This document shows, piece by piece, positions 1 through 5,906 of a stretch of 6,194 nucleotides of DNA; within the stretch, counting starts at the first letter, position 1; the number at the start of each line of letters is the position of its first letter. The DNA comes from CAZHJE01 sp964532965 (GTDB taxonomy: Bacteria > Patescibacteriota > WWE3 > UBA101185 > UBA10185), in assembly GCA_964532965.1 (NCBI GenBank), contig CAZHJE010000041.1, positions 1 through 6,194 of the forward strand, written 5' to 3'. The position numbers were made by a program, and so were the translations under genes. Below the pieces are notes generated by a model. It made no database searches. It worked only from the letters and a program-made list of their open reading frames with translations, and had not been told where the DNA came from.

Positions 1-780
1 TGGTTCTTCTGCTGGAACAGGTTGTTCTTCAGGCGTTATTGTTTCTGGAATATCAGAAATATCAATTACTTCGTCTATTGATATTGTATAAATTCGTAGT
101 TCTTTAAGCTTAGAAACTAAGTTTTGAAAGTCACTTGACGAAATATCAAAATTTATAGGGTCATCTGTTACTGCTGTTGTTTGTACAGACACATAGGGGG
201 ATCCAAGCATGATTTGTGCAGAAACAATGTTGGCATTTTCTGAACTATACGAAAATCTCACATTGCCTACGCCTATAAATCTACCTGCATTTTCAACTGT
301 TTTTAAAAAAGCCACTAACTGATCATATGTACCACTCACACCTAAACTAACCACAACAATATCGTATTGGGCATTAGGTATTTCTTCTGTAGTTTGTGCA
401 CTAACAGTATCAAAAGATGTTCCAGTAGAATAACTTAGTTTTTCTACACTAAGCCCTGCTTCGCTTGCAATAATATCTATTTGTGTAAGTAATTGTGGTA
501 CCAAAGGCTCAGGAGCTAACACCTCGGAAGTCAATTGATTATTTTCATCAATCACTGATTTAAAATCAAGTAAAGATGTCAGTTTAAGATTTTTTTCTTC
601 AAGCTGATTTTTTAAATCACCTGCAACAGATACTTCTTGCTTTAATTGAGGCAATTTGTTACGGGAAGGTAAAATATAAAATAATGACAATAATAGTGCT
701 AATAATAAAGAAGCAATCGGGATTATAAAATTTGCCAAAAATCTTTTTATTTTTAGTGTATCAATATCTATTTTTTTCAT
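1..780 (-). CDS. pilO: PilO-like pilus platform protein (3' end outside window)
   Basis: Translating the minus strand from the ATG at 780 gives 260 codons with no stop, so the C-terminus lies beyond the window. A short basic cytoplasmic head (residues 1-14) is followed by one membrane helix (about 14-38, rich in Leu, Ile and Ala). A coiled-coil-like stretch (about 40-85) comes next. A PilO-type ferredoxin-like domain follows, with a VPQLLTQIDIIASEAGLSVE segment (94-113) and a VSGTYDQLVAFLKTVENAGR segment (148-167), both typical of PilO/GspM. In characterised systems PilO pairs with PilN in the inner membrane and helps connect the cytoplasmic PilM and the assembly ATPase to the filament. The start is one base after the pilN stop, with no clear Shine-Dalgarno, so translation is probably coupled. 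After about residue 205 the protein continues into an acidic, Pro/Glu-containing tail (IPETITPEEQPVPAEEP), longer than the roughly 200-residue PilO of proteobacteria. Family assignment is firm; the role of the tail is unknown. Confidence 0.88.
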   Translation of the reverse strand, partial: MKKIDIDTLKIKRFLANFIIPIASLLLALLLSLFYILPSRNKLPQLKQEVSVAGDLKNQLEEKNLKLTSLLDFKSVIDENNQLTSEVLAPEPLVPQLLTQIDIIASEAGLSVEKLSYSTGTSFDTVSAQTTEEIPNAQYDIVVVSLGVSGTYDQLVAFLKTVENAGRFIGVGNVRFSYSSENANIVSAQIMLGSPYVSVQTTAVTDDPINFDISSSDFQNLVSKLKELRIYTISIDEVIDISDIPETITPEEQPVPAEEP

Positions 781-781
781 A

Positions 782-1375
782 TTAATTTAGCAACGCAGGA
801 TCATAAGTTACTACCAAAAAGAATTTAACCTGGCTACCTGCGGCATCTAATGTTACTGAATTTAGTGAAACATCTGTAAGCAAACCTTTATACTTTTCAT
901 TTGCATCTCTAAAATTTTTGTCAGAAAGTGTTTCGATAAATCGTGCAACGGCGTTGTAATCATTTGCATTCCCAGACAAACTTACCATACTAAGTTTATT
1001 ATCAACACCTGTACTTAATGAAAAGCTTTCAAGATTTACACCAACCGGTATTCTTTTTCGAATCTCAACTAGCAAATCAGAATAAAGTATGCGGCTATCA
1101 TAAACACCTTTTAACATTTTATATCTAGCATCTAAGGTGCGGGCACTAACTTCTATATCTTTTGCTGCAGATATTTGTGTTCTTAAATCTTCTATTTGTG
1201 CTTTATGACTTTTTAATTGAGTGTGAAGTTTTGACTGAATATTATAAAAATAACCACTAATACTAATAGCTATGAGAAGCATAAATACTGCTACTACTGA
1301 ACTGAGTTTAACAACTTTTTGCTTTTGTTGTTCTACCTGCTCTTCTTTTGGGATTAAGTTTATACTTTGTGCCAT
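782..1375 (-). CDS. pilN: PilN-like pilus platform protein
   Basis: This 197-residue protein begins with a short cytoplasmic tail carrying INLIP at residues 5-9. That is the conserved PilN motif which, in studied systems, docks into a groove of PilM. A Lys/Gln-rich stretch leads into one membrane helix (about 22-44). A coiled coil follows (about 45-90, KLHTQLKSHKAQIEDLRTQI), and then a ferredoxin-like domain with the family pattern RIPVGVNLESFSLSTG (108-123) and LSGNANDYNAVARFIETLSD (133-152). PilN should form a membrane heterodimer with PilO and recruit PilM. Lengths of about 180-220 residues are normal for the family. The gene starts 3 bases after the pilM stop. A weak AAGG lies 8 bases before the ATG, inside the last pilM codons, so the two are probably translated together. 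It corresponds to the C-terminal half of GspL in type II secretion. Confidence 0.93.
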   Translation of the reverse strand: MAQSINLIPKEEQVEQQKQKVVKLSSVVAVFMLLIAISISGYFYNIQSKLHTQLKSHKAQIEDLRTQISAAKDIEVSARTLDARYKMLKGVYDSRILYSDLLVEIRKRIPVGVNLESFSLSTGVDNKLSMVSLSGNANDYNAVARFIETLSDKNFRDANEKYKGLLTDVSLNSVTLDAAGSQVKFFLVVTYDPALLN

Positions 1376-1378
1376 AAT

Positions 1379-2416
1379 TTATACCTTTTTTAATGCAAGT
1401 CCTACTGCAGTAGAATAACTTGCCCCTGTATCGAGCAATTCTTGTCTACTATGTGATATTTTTTCGGAAATTTTGATATTTCTCCAGGGATTAGCAAGCT
1501 CTGCCTCAACATCTAACTTATTCGCAATATATAGTAAAAGTCCTGGCATTAAGGCAGTTCCTCCAGATAATATAACTCGGTTAATGATAACATCAGGATT
1601 ATGTGTTGTATAGTAAGTTTTAGATCGATTTATTTCTAAAAGTATATTATCAAACATGGGTCTAACAGCTTTAAATACCTTACCTTCGACTTGAGACTCA
1701 TCAAGCCCGTACACTTTTTTGTATTCTTCTGCTTGCATATAATCTAAGTTTAGTTCTTTTTGAATTGCTTTTGTTAGCTCATCACCTCCAATAGATAAAC
1801 TTCTTGTAAATCTAACGAAACCTTTATATGTAACAATAATTTGTGTGTAAGTAGTACCGATATTCACAATAATGCTAGCCGAAGAGCGTTGCTCCGTATC
1901 TCCTAAAACTCTTTCTAATGATAATGTTTCTGGTTCTAACCCTCTAACTACTAAGTTAGCTTTTCTTAAAAATGTAACGTATTTATTTAATATCTCGTTT
2001 TTTGATGCTACTAAAAGCACACTCATTTCCTCAGATGTTTCTGTAAGCATTTCTGAATCAATTATTTGCACATCAAATGTAGCGTCCTCTAATGAAATCG
2101 GAATATATTCATCGGCACCAAGAGAGATGTAGTTCTTTAGCTCTTTTTCTGACATTTTTGGGGCCTTAATAACCCGTATAAATACATCTTGCTCTGGAAG
2201 CGCAACTACAACATTAGAAGTAGAAAAATTGTGATCTCTCATAAAATCCTTAATTGCGCTCGAATATGTGTTTATTGCTTCTTCAGATGAAAAATTTAAA
2301 TTTAACTCTTGCCCATCGTATGTGCCAAAATTATTTAATACATGTGTGTCTTTGTGTTTGTCCAGTTCGACAGCTCTAAATCTTCTTTTTCCTATATCTA
2401 AACCTATTATGGGCAT
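1379..2416 (-). CDS. pilM: PilM, actin-like ATP-binding pilus assembly protein
   Basis: This 345-residue cytoplasmic protein has the actin/FtsA-like fold of PilM and a normal length for the family. The phosphate-1 loop is IIGLDIGK (3-10). An SHS2-type subdomain follows, with VVVALPEQDVFIRVIKAPKM (69-88) and the PilM signature YISLGADEYIPISLEDATFD (96-115). The phosphate-2 loop is IVNIGTT (183-189), followed by SIGGDELTKAI (208-218), AEEYKKVYGL (229-238) and the adenosine-binding segment ILSGGTALMPGLLLYIANKL (282-301), then ANPW (308-311). In known systems PilM binds the INLIP tail of PilN and passes the state of the ATPase to the membrane ring; it corresponds to the cytoplasmic half of GspL. 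Asparagine 185 stands where the phosphate-2 loop usually has Asp. The 34 bases before the ATG form the widest gap in the window and show no convincing Shine-Dalgarno. The gene is followed closely by pilN and pilO. Confidence 0.96.
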   Translation of the reverse strand: MPIIGLDIGKRRFRAVELDKHKDTHVLNNFGTYDGQELNLNFSSEEAINTYSSAIKDFMRDHNFSTSNVVVALPEQDVFIRVIKAPKMSEKELKNYISLGADEYIPISLEDATFDVQIIDSEMLTETSEEMSVLLVASKNEILNKYVTFLRKANLVVRGLEPETLSLERVLGDTEQRSSASIIVNIGTTYTQIIVTYKGFVRFTRSLSIGGDELTKAIQKELNLDYMQAEEYKKVYGLDESQVEGKVFKAVRPMFDNILLEINRSKTYYTTHNPDVIINRVILSGGTALMPGLLLYIANKLDVEAELANPWRNIKISEKISHSRQELLDTGASYSTAVGLALKKV

Positions 2417-2450
2417 ACTAAAATTTTAACATAACTTTGCTAAACTTAAA

Positions 2451-3293
2451 CTAATTGCTATTAGAAAAAGCCTCGGTATCTGATTTTTGATATAAAATAA
2501 AATCAAACAATACAGGTGCTATAGGAAAACTTTTAATAGCAGATATTTGATTTGTGGTGTCTAAAACATGCCCGATAGATTTAATCAATATACCCTGAGA
2601 GGGAAGTGTTGCAGTTTCGTTTGGTATAACTGCAATGTCTAAGTTTTGATGTGTAGACCTAAGTCTAAGTGCTTTTGGAAATTGTCTGGTGACTAATGGC
2701 ATACAATTATCATACCCATATGCTGCTTGTGCAGTAAAAAAACCATTGTTTTCTGTACTACCAATCGAATTATATGCAAAATTATCGGCATAATAACCCC
2801 CTGTAACTCCATATAGTTGATAACCAATTATCGAAGGTAAAGCGCCGCTTATTGGGTCATTCCAACAAATATTTAATTCCGTAGTTTCCGGGTATCCATC
2901 AAGATTTATTTCAGTTACGCCTTCTGTTGTTAGTTTAGTATAAAAAATATCTGTGGAATTTCCTAACTCTGTCAAATGCACTGTTGCGTATTCTACTACA
3001 CCATCATCATTTGTTTGTTCCAAATAACAATCAGAGCCACAAGTTGCTAAATTAGTACAAGTTTCAGAACATAAATTATTGTTAATGCTTTCTTCTAAAG
3101 CAGCTACATCTAATAAAAGAATCCTTTCCATAGCAGATTCTGCAATTGCTTTTGCTCGGTGCGCAGTATATGATCTTGTGCTGATTTTTAGTGTAGATAT
3201 AAATCTATTAGACATACTGACACCAACAGAAAGTGCAATTACCATAACAAATACTATGGCAAGTAATGTCTGACCAGACTGTGAATTTGGCAT
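2451..3293 (-). CDS. PilX/GspK-like minor pilin, Cys-rich tip candidate
   Basis: This is a 280-residue pilin-like protein. A short leader MPNSQSG ends in a glycine and is followed by QTLLA and a hydrophobic helix (about 8-28), which fits prepilin peptidase cleavage after Gly7. Mature position 5 is Ala12, not Glu, as is usual for GspK and PilX. The N-terminal helix continues through AHRAKAIAESAMERILLL (44-61), the typical AxxxAES pattern of PilX/GspK proteins. A globular region holds cysteines 75, 79, 85 and 89, spaced CX3CX5CX3C, plus Cys143 and Cys197. The protein ends with a beta-rich part and a PVLFDFILYQK segment (260-270). It is larger than its neighbours, like GspK, which caps the pseudopilus as the K-I-J tip complex. 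Its ATG directly abuts the TAA of the upstream GspJ-like gene (TAAATG), so translation should be coupled. Pilin nature is well supported; the GspK/PilX role rests on gene order, the missing Glu5 and size. Confidence 0.83.
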   Translation of the reverse strand: MPNSQSGQTLLAIVFVMVIALSVGVSMSNRFISTLKISTRSYTAHRAKAIAESAMERILLLDVAALEESINNNLCSETCTNLATCGSDCYLEQTNDDGVVEYATVHLTELGNSTDIFYTKLTTEGVTEINLDGYPETTELNICWNDPISGALPSIIGYQLYGVTGGYYADNFAYNSIGSTENNGFFTAQAAYGYDNCMPLVTRQFPKALRLRSTHQNLDIAVIPNETATLPSQGILIKSIGHVLDTTNQISAIKSFPIAPVLFDFILYQKSDTEAFSNSN

Positions 3294-3848
3294 TTAATAC
3301 GTACCCCGTAAAACTATAGTTTGCTCAAGTGATATATTTCCACTAAATATTGGAGATCCATTTGCCGAATTTTGTATAAATAAAAACTTAACTCTTACTG
3401 CGGCAGGGGAGGCATTAACTAATGTAAAGACATCAGAGTTAGAAATAACAGGAGACGTAGGAGATACTTCAAATAAATCTTCGAATGTGCCATCATCAGC
3501 TCCCGGTGTGCTGTTTACTTTTCTGCGTATGCCCCCTTCTACAGTCTTTTCATAAACAACTTCTCTGATGGAATTATTTATAGTTTTTGTAAAACTAAGT
3601 GTTTCCGAAGGACTACCAGAAGATGGAGAGGTAATAGACAATGCTGTCTTTAATTCTTTTTCAATTTTTAAAAATACAAAATTTGCTATTTGATCTATTT
3701 CATTTGTTACTTTTGTTTTACTGTAACTACGAACAATATTTAGCACTATATCACTTGATACACCTGCAGTGACTGCAATAAGACCAATAACTACTAGTAA
3801 TTCTACCAAAGTGAAACCCAAAGAGTTATTTTTTTTACTTTTTTTCAT
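3294..3848 (-). CDS. PilW/GspJ-like minor pilin
   Basis: This is a 184-residue prepilin. The Lys-rich leader MKKSKKNNSLG is followed by FTLVELLVVIGLIAVTAGV, giving cleavage after Gly11 and Glu16 as mature Glu5. The helix continues to about residue 70 through NEIDQIANFVFLKIEKELKT (49-68). The rest is predicted beta-rich, with the GspJ/PilW style ETLSFTKTI...REVVYEKTVEGGIRRKVN and a final QTIVLRGTY. It has no cysteine. I chose the ATG at 3848 rather than an in-frame ATG at 3893. It yields a classical leader, lies one base after the stop of the preceding pilin gene, and has a strong GGAGG 10 bases upstream. In type II secretion GspJ joins GspI and GspK at the pseudopilus tip; PilW has the matching place in type IV pili. 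The assignment as a pilin is firm. The J/W subtype is inferred from domain style and position. Confidence 0.87.
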   Translation of the reverse strand: MKKSKKNNSLGFTLVELLVVIGLIAVTAGVSSDIVLNIVRSYSKTKVTNEIDQIANFVFLKIEKELKTALSITSPSSGSPSETLSFTKTINNSIREVVYEKTVEGGIRRKVNSTPGADDGTFEDLFEVSPTSPVISNSDVFTLVNASPAAVRVKFLFIQNSANGSPIFSGNISLEQTIVLRGTY

Positions 3849-3849
3849 T

Positions 3850-4326
3850 CTATTGAAACCTCCATCTAGATAGGTCTGTGTATATGTTTGCATTTTTAGT
3901 ATTTGTTCCTATACTCCATGTTGCGATTACATTGATTCTAACAACAGTATCTGTGATTTCGACAGTATCTAAATTGATAGGATCATTAGTATAAAAAGAT
4001 ACAACTACGTCATCAGCTGTTTTTGTCCCAGATTGTACCGAAAAAGTAGAAGAATTAATATAACAAGGCGATCCCTGGGTACAGTTACTTACTTCATTTA
4101 TAAAATCATCCCAAGTTGTTTGCGAATCTCGCACGGCTCTGACTAATTCAAGTTCATTGTTTGCCATTTTAGAGCCTGCTATTAATCTTTTACTCTCTGT
4201 TGAGGTGCGAAGTGTAAATACCGAAAGAGATACCAATGATGTAATTACTACTATGGCTACTCCAAGTGCAACAATTGTCTCAACAAGACCAATACCAGAT
4301 TGCTCTTTATGCGCTATTAAGGACAT
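3850..4326 (-). CDS. PilV/GspI-like minor pilin
   Basis: This is a 158-residue prepilin with leader MSLIAHKEQSG, cleavage after Gly11, and a mature start IGLVETIVALGVAIVVITSL with Glu16 as mature Glu5. The helix runs on through SKRLIAGSKMANNELELVRA (45-64), where MANNELELVRAVRDSQ is a style common in PilV/GspI-type proteins. A beta-rich C-terminus follows, with Cys82 and Cys88 close enough to form a small disulfide loop (NCTQGSPC). The protein ends in WRFQ. The ATG lies inside the last codons of the preceding GspH-like gene (10-base overlap). It has a good GGAGA 7 bases upstream, so this start is well supported despite the overlap. In known systems the I/V subunit is part of the tip complex that primes filament assembly. 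The leader is only weakly basic. Pilin identity is clear; the subtype is inferred from order and helix sequence. Confidence 0.86.
   Translation of the reverse strand: MSLIAHKEQSGIGLVETIVALGVAIVVITSLVSLSVFTLRTSTESKRLIAGSKMANNELELVRAVRDSQTTWDDFINEVSNCTQGSPCYINSSTFSVQSGTKTADDVVVSFYTNDPINLDTVEITDTVVRINVIATWSIGTNTKNANIYTDLSRWRFQ
3859..3863 (-). promoter_or_regulatory. Ribosome binding site that decides the start of the GspJ-like gene
   Basis: The minus strand reads GGAGG 10 bases before the ATG at 3848. It lies inside the last codons of the GspI-like gene. It is the strongest Shine-Dalgarno in the window and favours 3848 over the in-frame ATG at 3893. Confidence 0.7.
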
Positions 4327-4850
4327 GTCACATTCTCCACTGTTTTAATTAATCCAGTACTATTTAATGTTACACTTCCGCACGAAGCTCCTGTTGCAGC
4401 AAGTTCTCCAAAAATTACATCGTAAGTGTTATTTGGTATGGTGGTCACGTCCCCATTTGCAAACGAAAAAAACACACAAACATCATTTTTTAATACGACA
4501 TCACCAGGGAACACTTTACTTGCTTCGTTAGTTGAGGCACCATTACAAGCTGTCTGAAGATCAATACCTTTATCAACTGTAAAATAATAGTATCTTGTTG
4601 TCGAAACTCCTGTATCAAATTTAACGCCCCAATATCCTTTATTTATATCGTAACCTACACCAGTTAATGCTCTATTTTGAACAGACCTTAAGTCTGTTTT
4701 TATCTGGTCGCCTGATTGTCTTAAATTTTGATTTTTAATGTATGTATTAAAATTAGGAACAATAGCACCTGTAATAATTGCAATTATACTTATGACCACA
4801 AGTAGCTCTATAAGTGTGAAACCAAAACTGTTGGCAGGTAATTTTTTCAT
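4317..4850 (-). CDS. FimT/GspH-like minor pilin
   Basis: This 177-residue prepilin has leader MKKLPANSFG, cleavage after Gly10 and a mature start FTLIELLVVISIIAIITGAI, with Glu15 as mature Glu5. The segment after the membrane helix, NFNTYIKNQNLRQSGDQIKT and then DLRSVQNRALTG (34-64), has the GspH/FimT/FimU pattern, in which a polar helix ends in a QNRA-type motif. The C-terminal domain is predicted to be beta-rich and has four cysteines (102, 125, 157 and 176), enough for two disulfides, with Cys176 next to the C-terminus. In known systems this subunit sits between the tip complex and the shaft. Twenty-four bases separate it from the preceding pilin gene, with no recognisable Shine-Dalgarno. 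Its end overlaps the start of the GspI-like gene by 10 bases. The H/T subtype is well supported for a short pilin. Confidence 0.87.
   Translation of the reverse strand: MKKLPANSFGFTLIELLVVISIIAIITGAIVPNFNTYIKNQNLRQSGDQIKTDLRSVQNRALTGVGYDINKGYWGVKFDTGVSTTRYYYFTVDKGIDLQTACNGASTNEASKVFPGDVVLKNDVCVFFSFANGDVTTIPNNTYDVIFGELAATGASCGSVTLNSTGLIKTVENVTCP
4334..4338 (-). promoter_or_regulatory. Ribosome binding site of the GspI-like gene
   Basis: The minus strand reads GGAGA 7 bases before the ATG at 4326. It lies within the 3' end of the GspH-like coding sequence. It supports the overlapping start, which would otherwise look doubtful. Confidence 0.7.
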
Positions 4851-4874
4851 ATACAGTTAAATTATCACACAAGA

Positions 4875-5360
4875 TTAGAGCAATGTTAAGTCAGTACCAA
4901 TTTCATAAACTGCAGAGTCATTGCCACCATCGTCCTGTGCGTGTTCAGATAACTCCTCTAGTGTAGTGTTTATTTCGTATGAGTCATTATCATGAATATA
5001 TGAATAGTAATACATGGAATCATTTATAGGATCTGTAGGTAAGATCGAAGTATATGCTGTCAAATCTGTATTTAGCCATCCGCTAAGAGGGTTTGTCAAA
5101 GGTGCAATGCCAGTTTCTGGAAGAATATTGCTGACAAAAAGTGTATTTGCTAACGCAGGGTAAGAACCGTTGTCTATGATATATTCACTAATTATTCTAT
5201 CTAATGTTTGAATGTCTGCTAATCTTTTTTCGTCTCTTGCAGTTTTTTTGCTTTGTATAGGGTTAAAATAAAAGAGGATAGCAACCACTAATGACATTAA
5301 AACAGCTAAGGTCACTACTAACTCTACTAAAGATATGCCTGTTTGAGTTACCTTTTTCAT
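4875..5360 (-). CDS. GspG/PilA-like pilin, cysteine-free
   Basis: This 161-residue prepilin has leader MKKVTQTG, cleavage after Gly8 and a mature start ISLVELVVTLAVLMSLVVAI, with Glu13 as mature Glu5. The helix continues FNPIQSKKTARDEKRLADIQ (32-51), and then TLDRIISEYIIDNGSYP (52-68), the GspG-style pattern RDxxRxxDIxxLxxxIxxYxxDNGxYP. It is followed by LPTDP (107-111) and a YYYSYIHDNDSYEINTTLEE strand region (117-136). The C-terminus, DDGGNDSAVYEIGTDLTLL (143-161), is acidic and could bind a metal. I chose the ATG at 5360 because it gives a classical leader and lies one base after the stop of the previous pilin gene. An in-frame ATG at 5438 would add 26 residues, including an extra hydrophobic stretch, and would put the start deep inside that gene. 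The protein is a plausible shaft subunit or a second major-type pilin beside its upstream neighbour. No Shine-Dalgarno is visible. Confidence 0.86.
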   Translation of the reverse strand: MKKVTQTGISLVELVVTLAVLMSLVVAILFYFNPIQSKKTARDEKRLADIQTLDRIISEYIIDNGSYPALANTLFVSNILPETGIAPLTNPLSGWLNTDLTAYTSILPTDPINDSMYYYSYIHDNDSYEINTTLEELSEHAQDDGGNDSAVYEIGTDLTLL

Positions 5361-5361
5361 T

Positions 5362-5904
5362 TTAAGGATTTTGTACGCCATAACAGTAATTATCGTAATC
5401 AGAGCTAAAAGACGCGCATCCTGTTGAAGACCACCCATTTAAACTACTGCATGTGGATTTATCGTTAGATGTTTCTACTTCGACATATGCTGTTATTAAA
5501 TAATAAGCACCATCAGATTTATAATTATATCTATACGAATCTACAGGACCAGTACATGGAGTTGTTTCTGTTCCAGGTGTTTCTGCAGGGTCAGACGGTA
5601 TGTTTGTTAAGTAACCTCCGCTAAGAAGCGCTGTTGATAACTCATCATTTGCCCCATTAACCAAAATCCAGTTTCCTTCAGTAGAAAAGTATGACCTATT
5701 ATCTGCAAAATATAATTCAAGTGCGGTTTGAAGTTTTTTTAAATCAGAAGCTCTTTGCGCATCTCTAGATTTAGCTCGTATACCAGCAGGGTTTAACACA
5801 CCCAATATTAAGCCGCTAAGTATTGATATTATTAAAACAACAACTAACAGCTCAACCAGTGTAAAGCCAGTATTTTGATTAGTTTTTCTTTTGTATATAT
5901 TCAT
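5362..5904 (-). CDS. GspG/PilA-like pilin with four cysteines (possible shaft subunit)
   Basis: This 180-residue prepilin has a basic leader MNIYKRKTNQNTG, cleavage after Gly13 and a mature start FTLVELLVVVLIISILSGLI, with Glu18 as mature Glu5. The classical GspG/PilA extension includes NPAGIRAKSRDAQRASDLKK (38-57) and LQTALELYFADNRSYF (58-73). Next come YLTNIPSDPAETPG (98-111) and the strand region YRYNYKSDGAYYLITAYVEV (124-143). Cysteines 117, 152, 163 and 174 lie in the C-terminal half and may form two disulfides, the last closing a C-terminal loop as in type IVa pilins. As the most canonical pilin in the window and the first complete one in the operon, it is the best candidate here for the major shaft subunit. 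A more abundant pilin could be encoded elsewhere. It starts two bases after the preceding stop, with no clear Shine-Dalgarno, and one base separates its stop from the next ATG. Confidence 0.88.
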   Translation of the reverse strand: MNIYKRKTNQNTGFTLVELLVVVLIISILSGLILGVLNPAGIRAKSRDAQRASDLKKLQTALELYFADNRSYFSTEGNWILVNGANDELSTALLSGGYLTNIPSDPAETPGTETTPCTGPVDSYRYNYKSDGAYYLITAYVEVETSNDKSTCSSLNGWSSTGCASFSSDYDNYCYGVQNP

Positions 5905-5906
5905 TG

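Noticed and set aside
1872..2132. Plus-strand open frames at 1872-2132, 3079-3273, 4157-4348 and 5891-6094.
   Set aside because: Each lies opposite a well-supported minus-strand gene, has low-complexity or unrecognisable translation, and has no independent start signal. They are shadow frames.
2417..2450. A possible promoter before pilM: TAAAAT resembles a -10 box on the minus strand, and would give an almost leaderless mRNA.
   Set aside because: The -35 match at suitable spacing is poor, and in DNA this A+T-rich such -10 matches arise often by chance. An internal promoter cannot be claimed without transcript-start data.
3849..3893. An upstream in-frame ATG at 3893 for the GspJ-like pilin, adding 15 residues.
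   Set aside because: The ATG at 3848 has GGAGG 10 bases upstream, a typical Lys-rich leader, and sits one base after the previous stop. The longer form has none of these.
5361..5438. An upstream in-frame ATG at 5438 that would lengthen the cysteine-free pilin by 26 residues.
   Set aside because: It would bury the prepilin leader behind an additional hydrophobic stretch and overlap the preceding pilin gene by 77 bases. The ATG at 5360 gives a classical leader one base after the preceding stop.
3795..5872. Similar DNA stretches near the start of several pilin genes (around 3795-3822, 4796-4823, 5312-5342 and 5839-5872), which look like dispersed repeats.
   Set aside because: They encode the conserved prepilin cleavage site and start of the helix. 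The likeness follows from protein conservation and is too imperfect to be a separate DNA repeat or recombination cassette.
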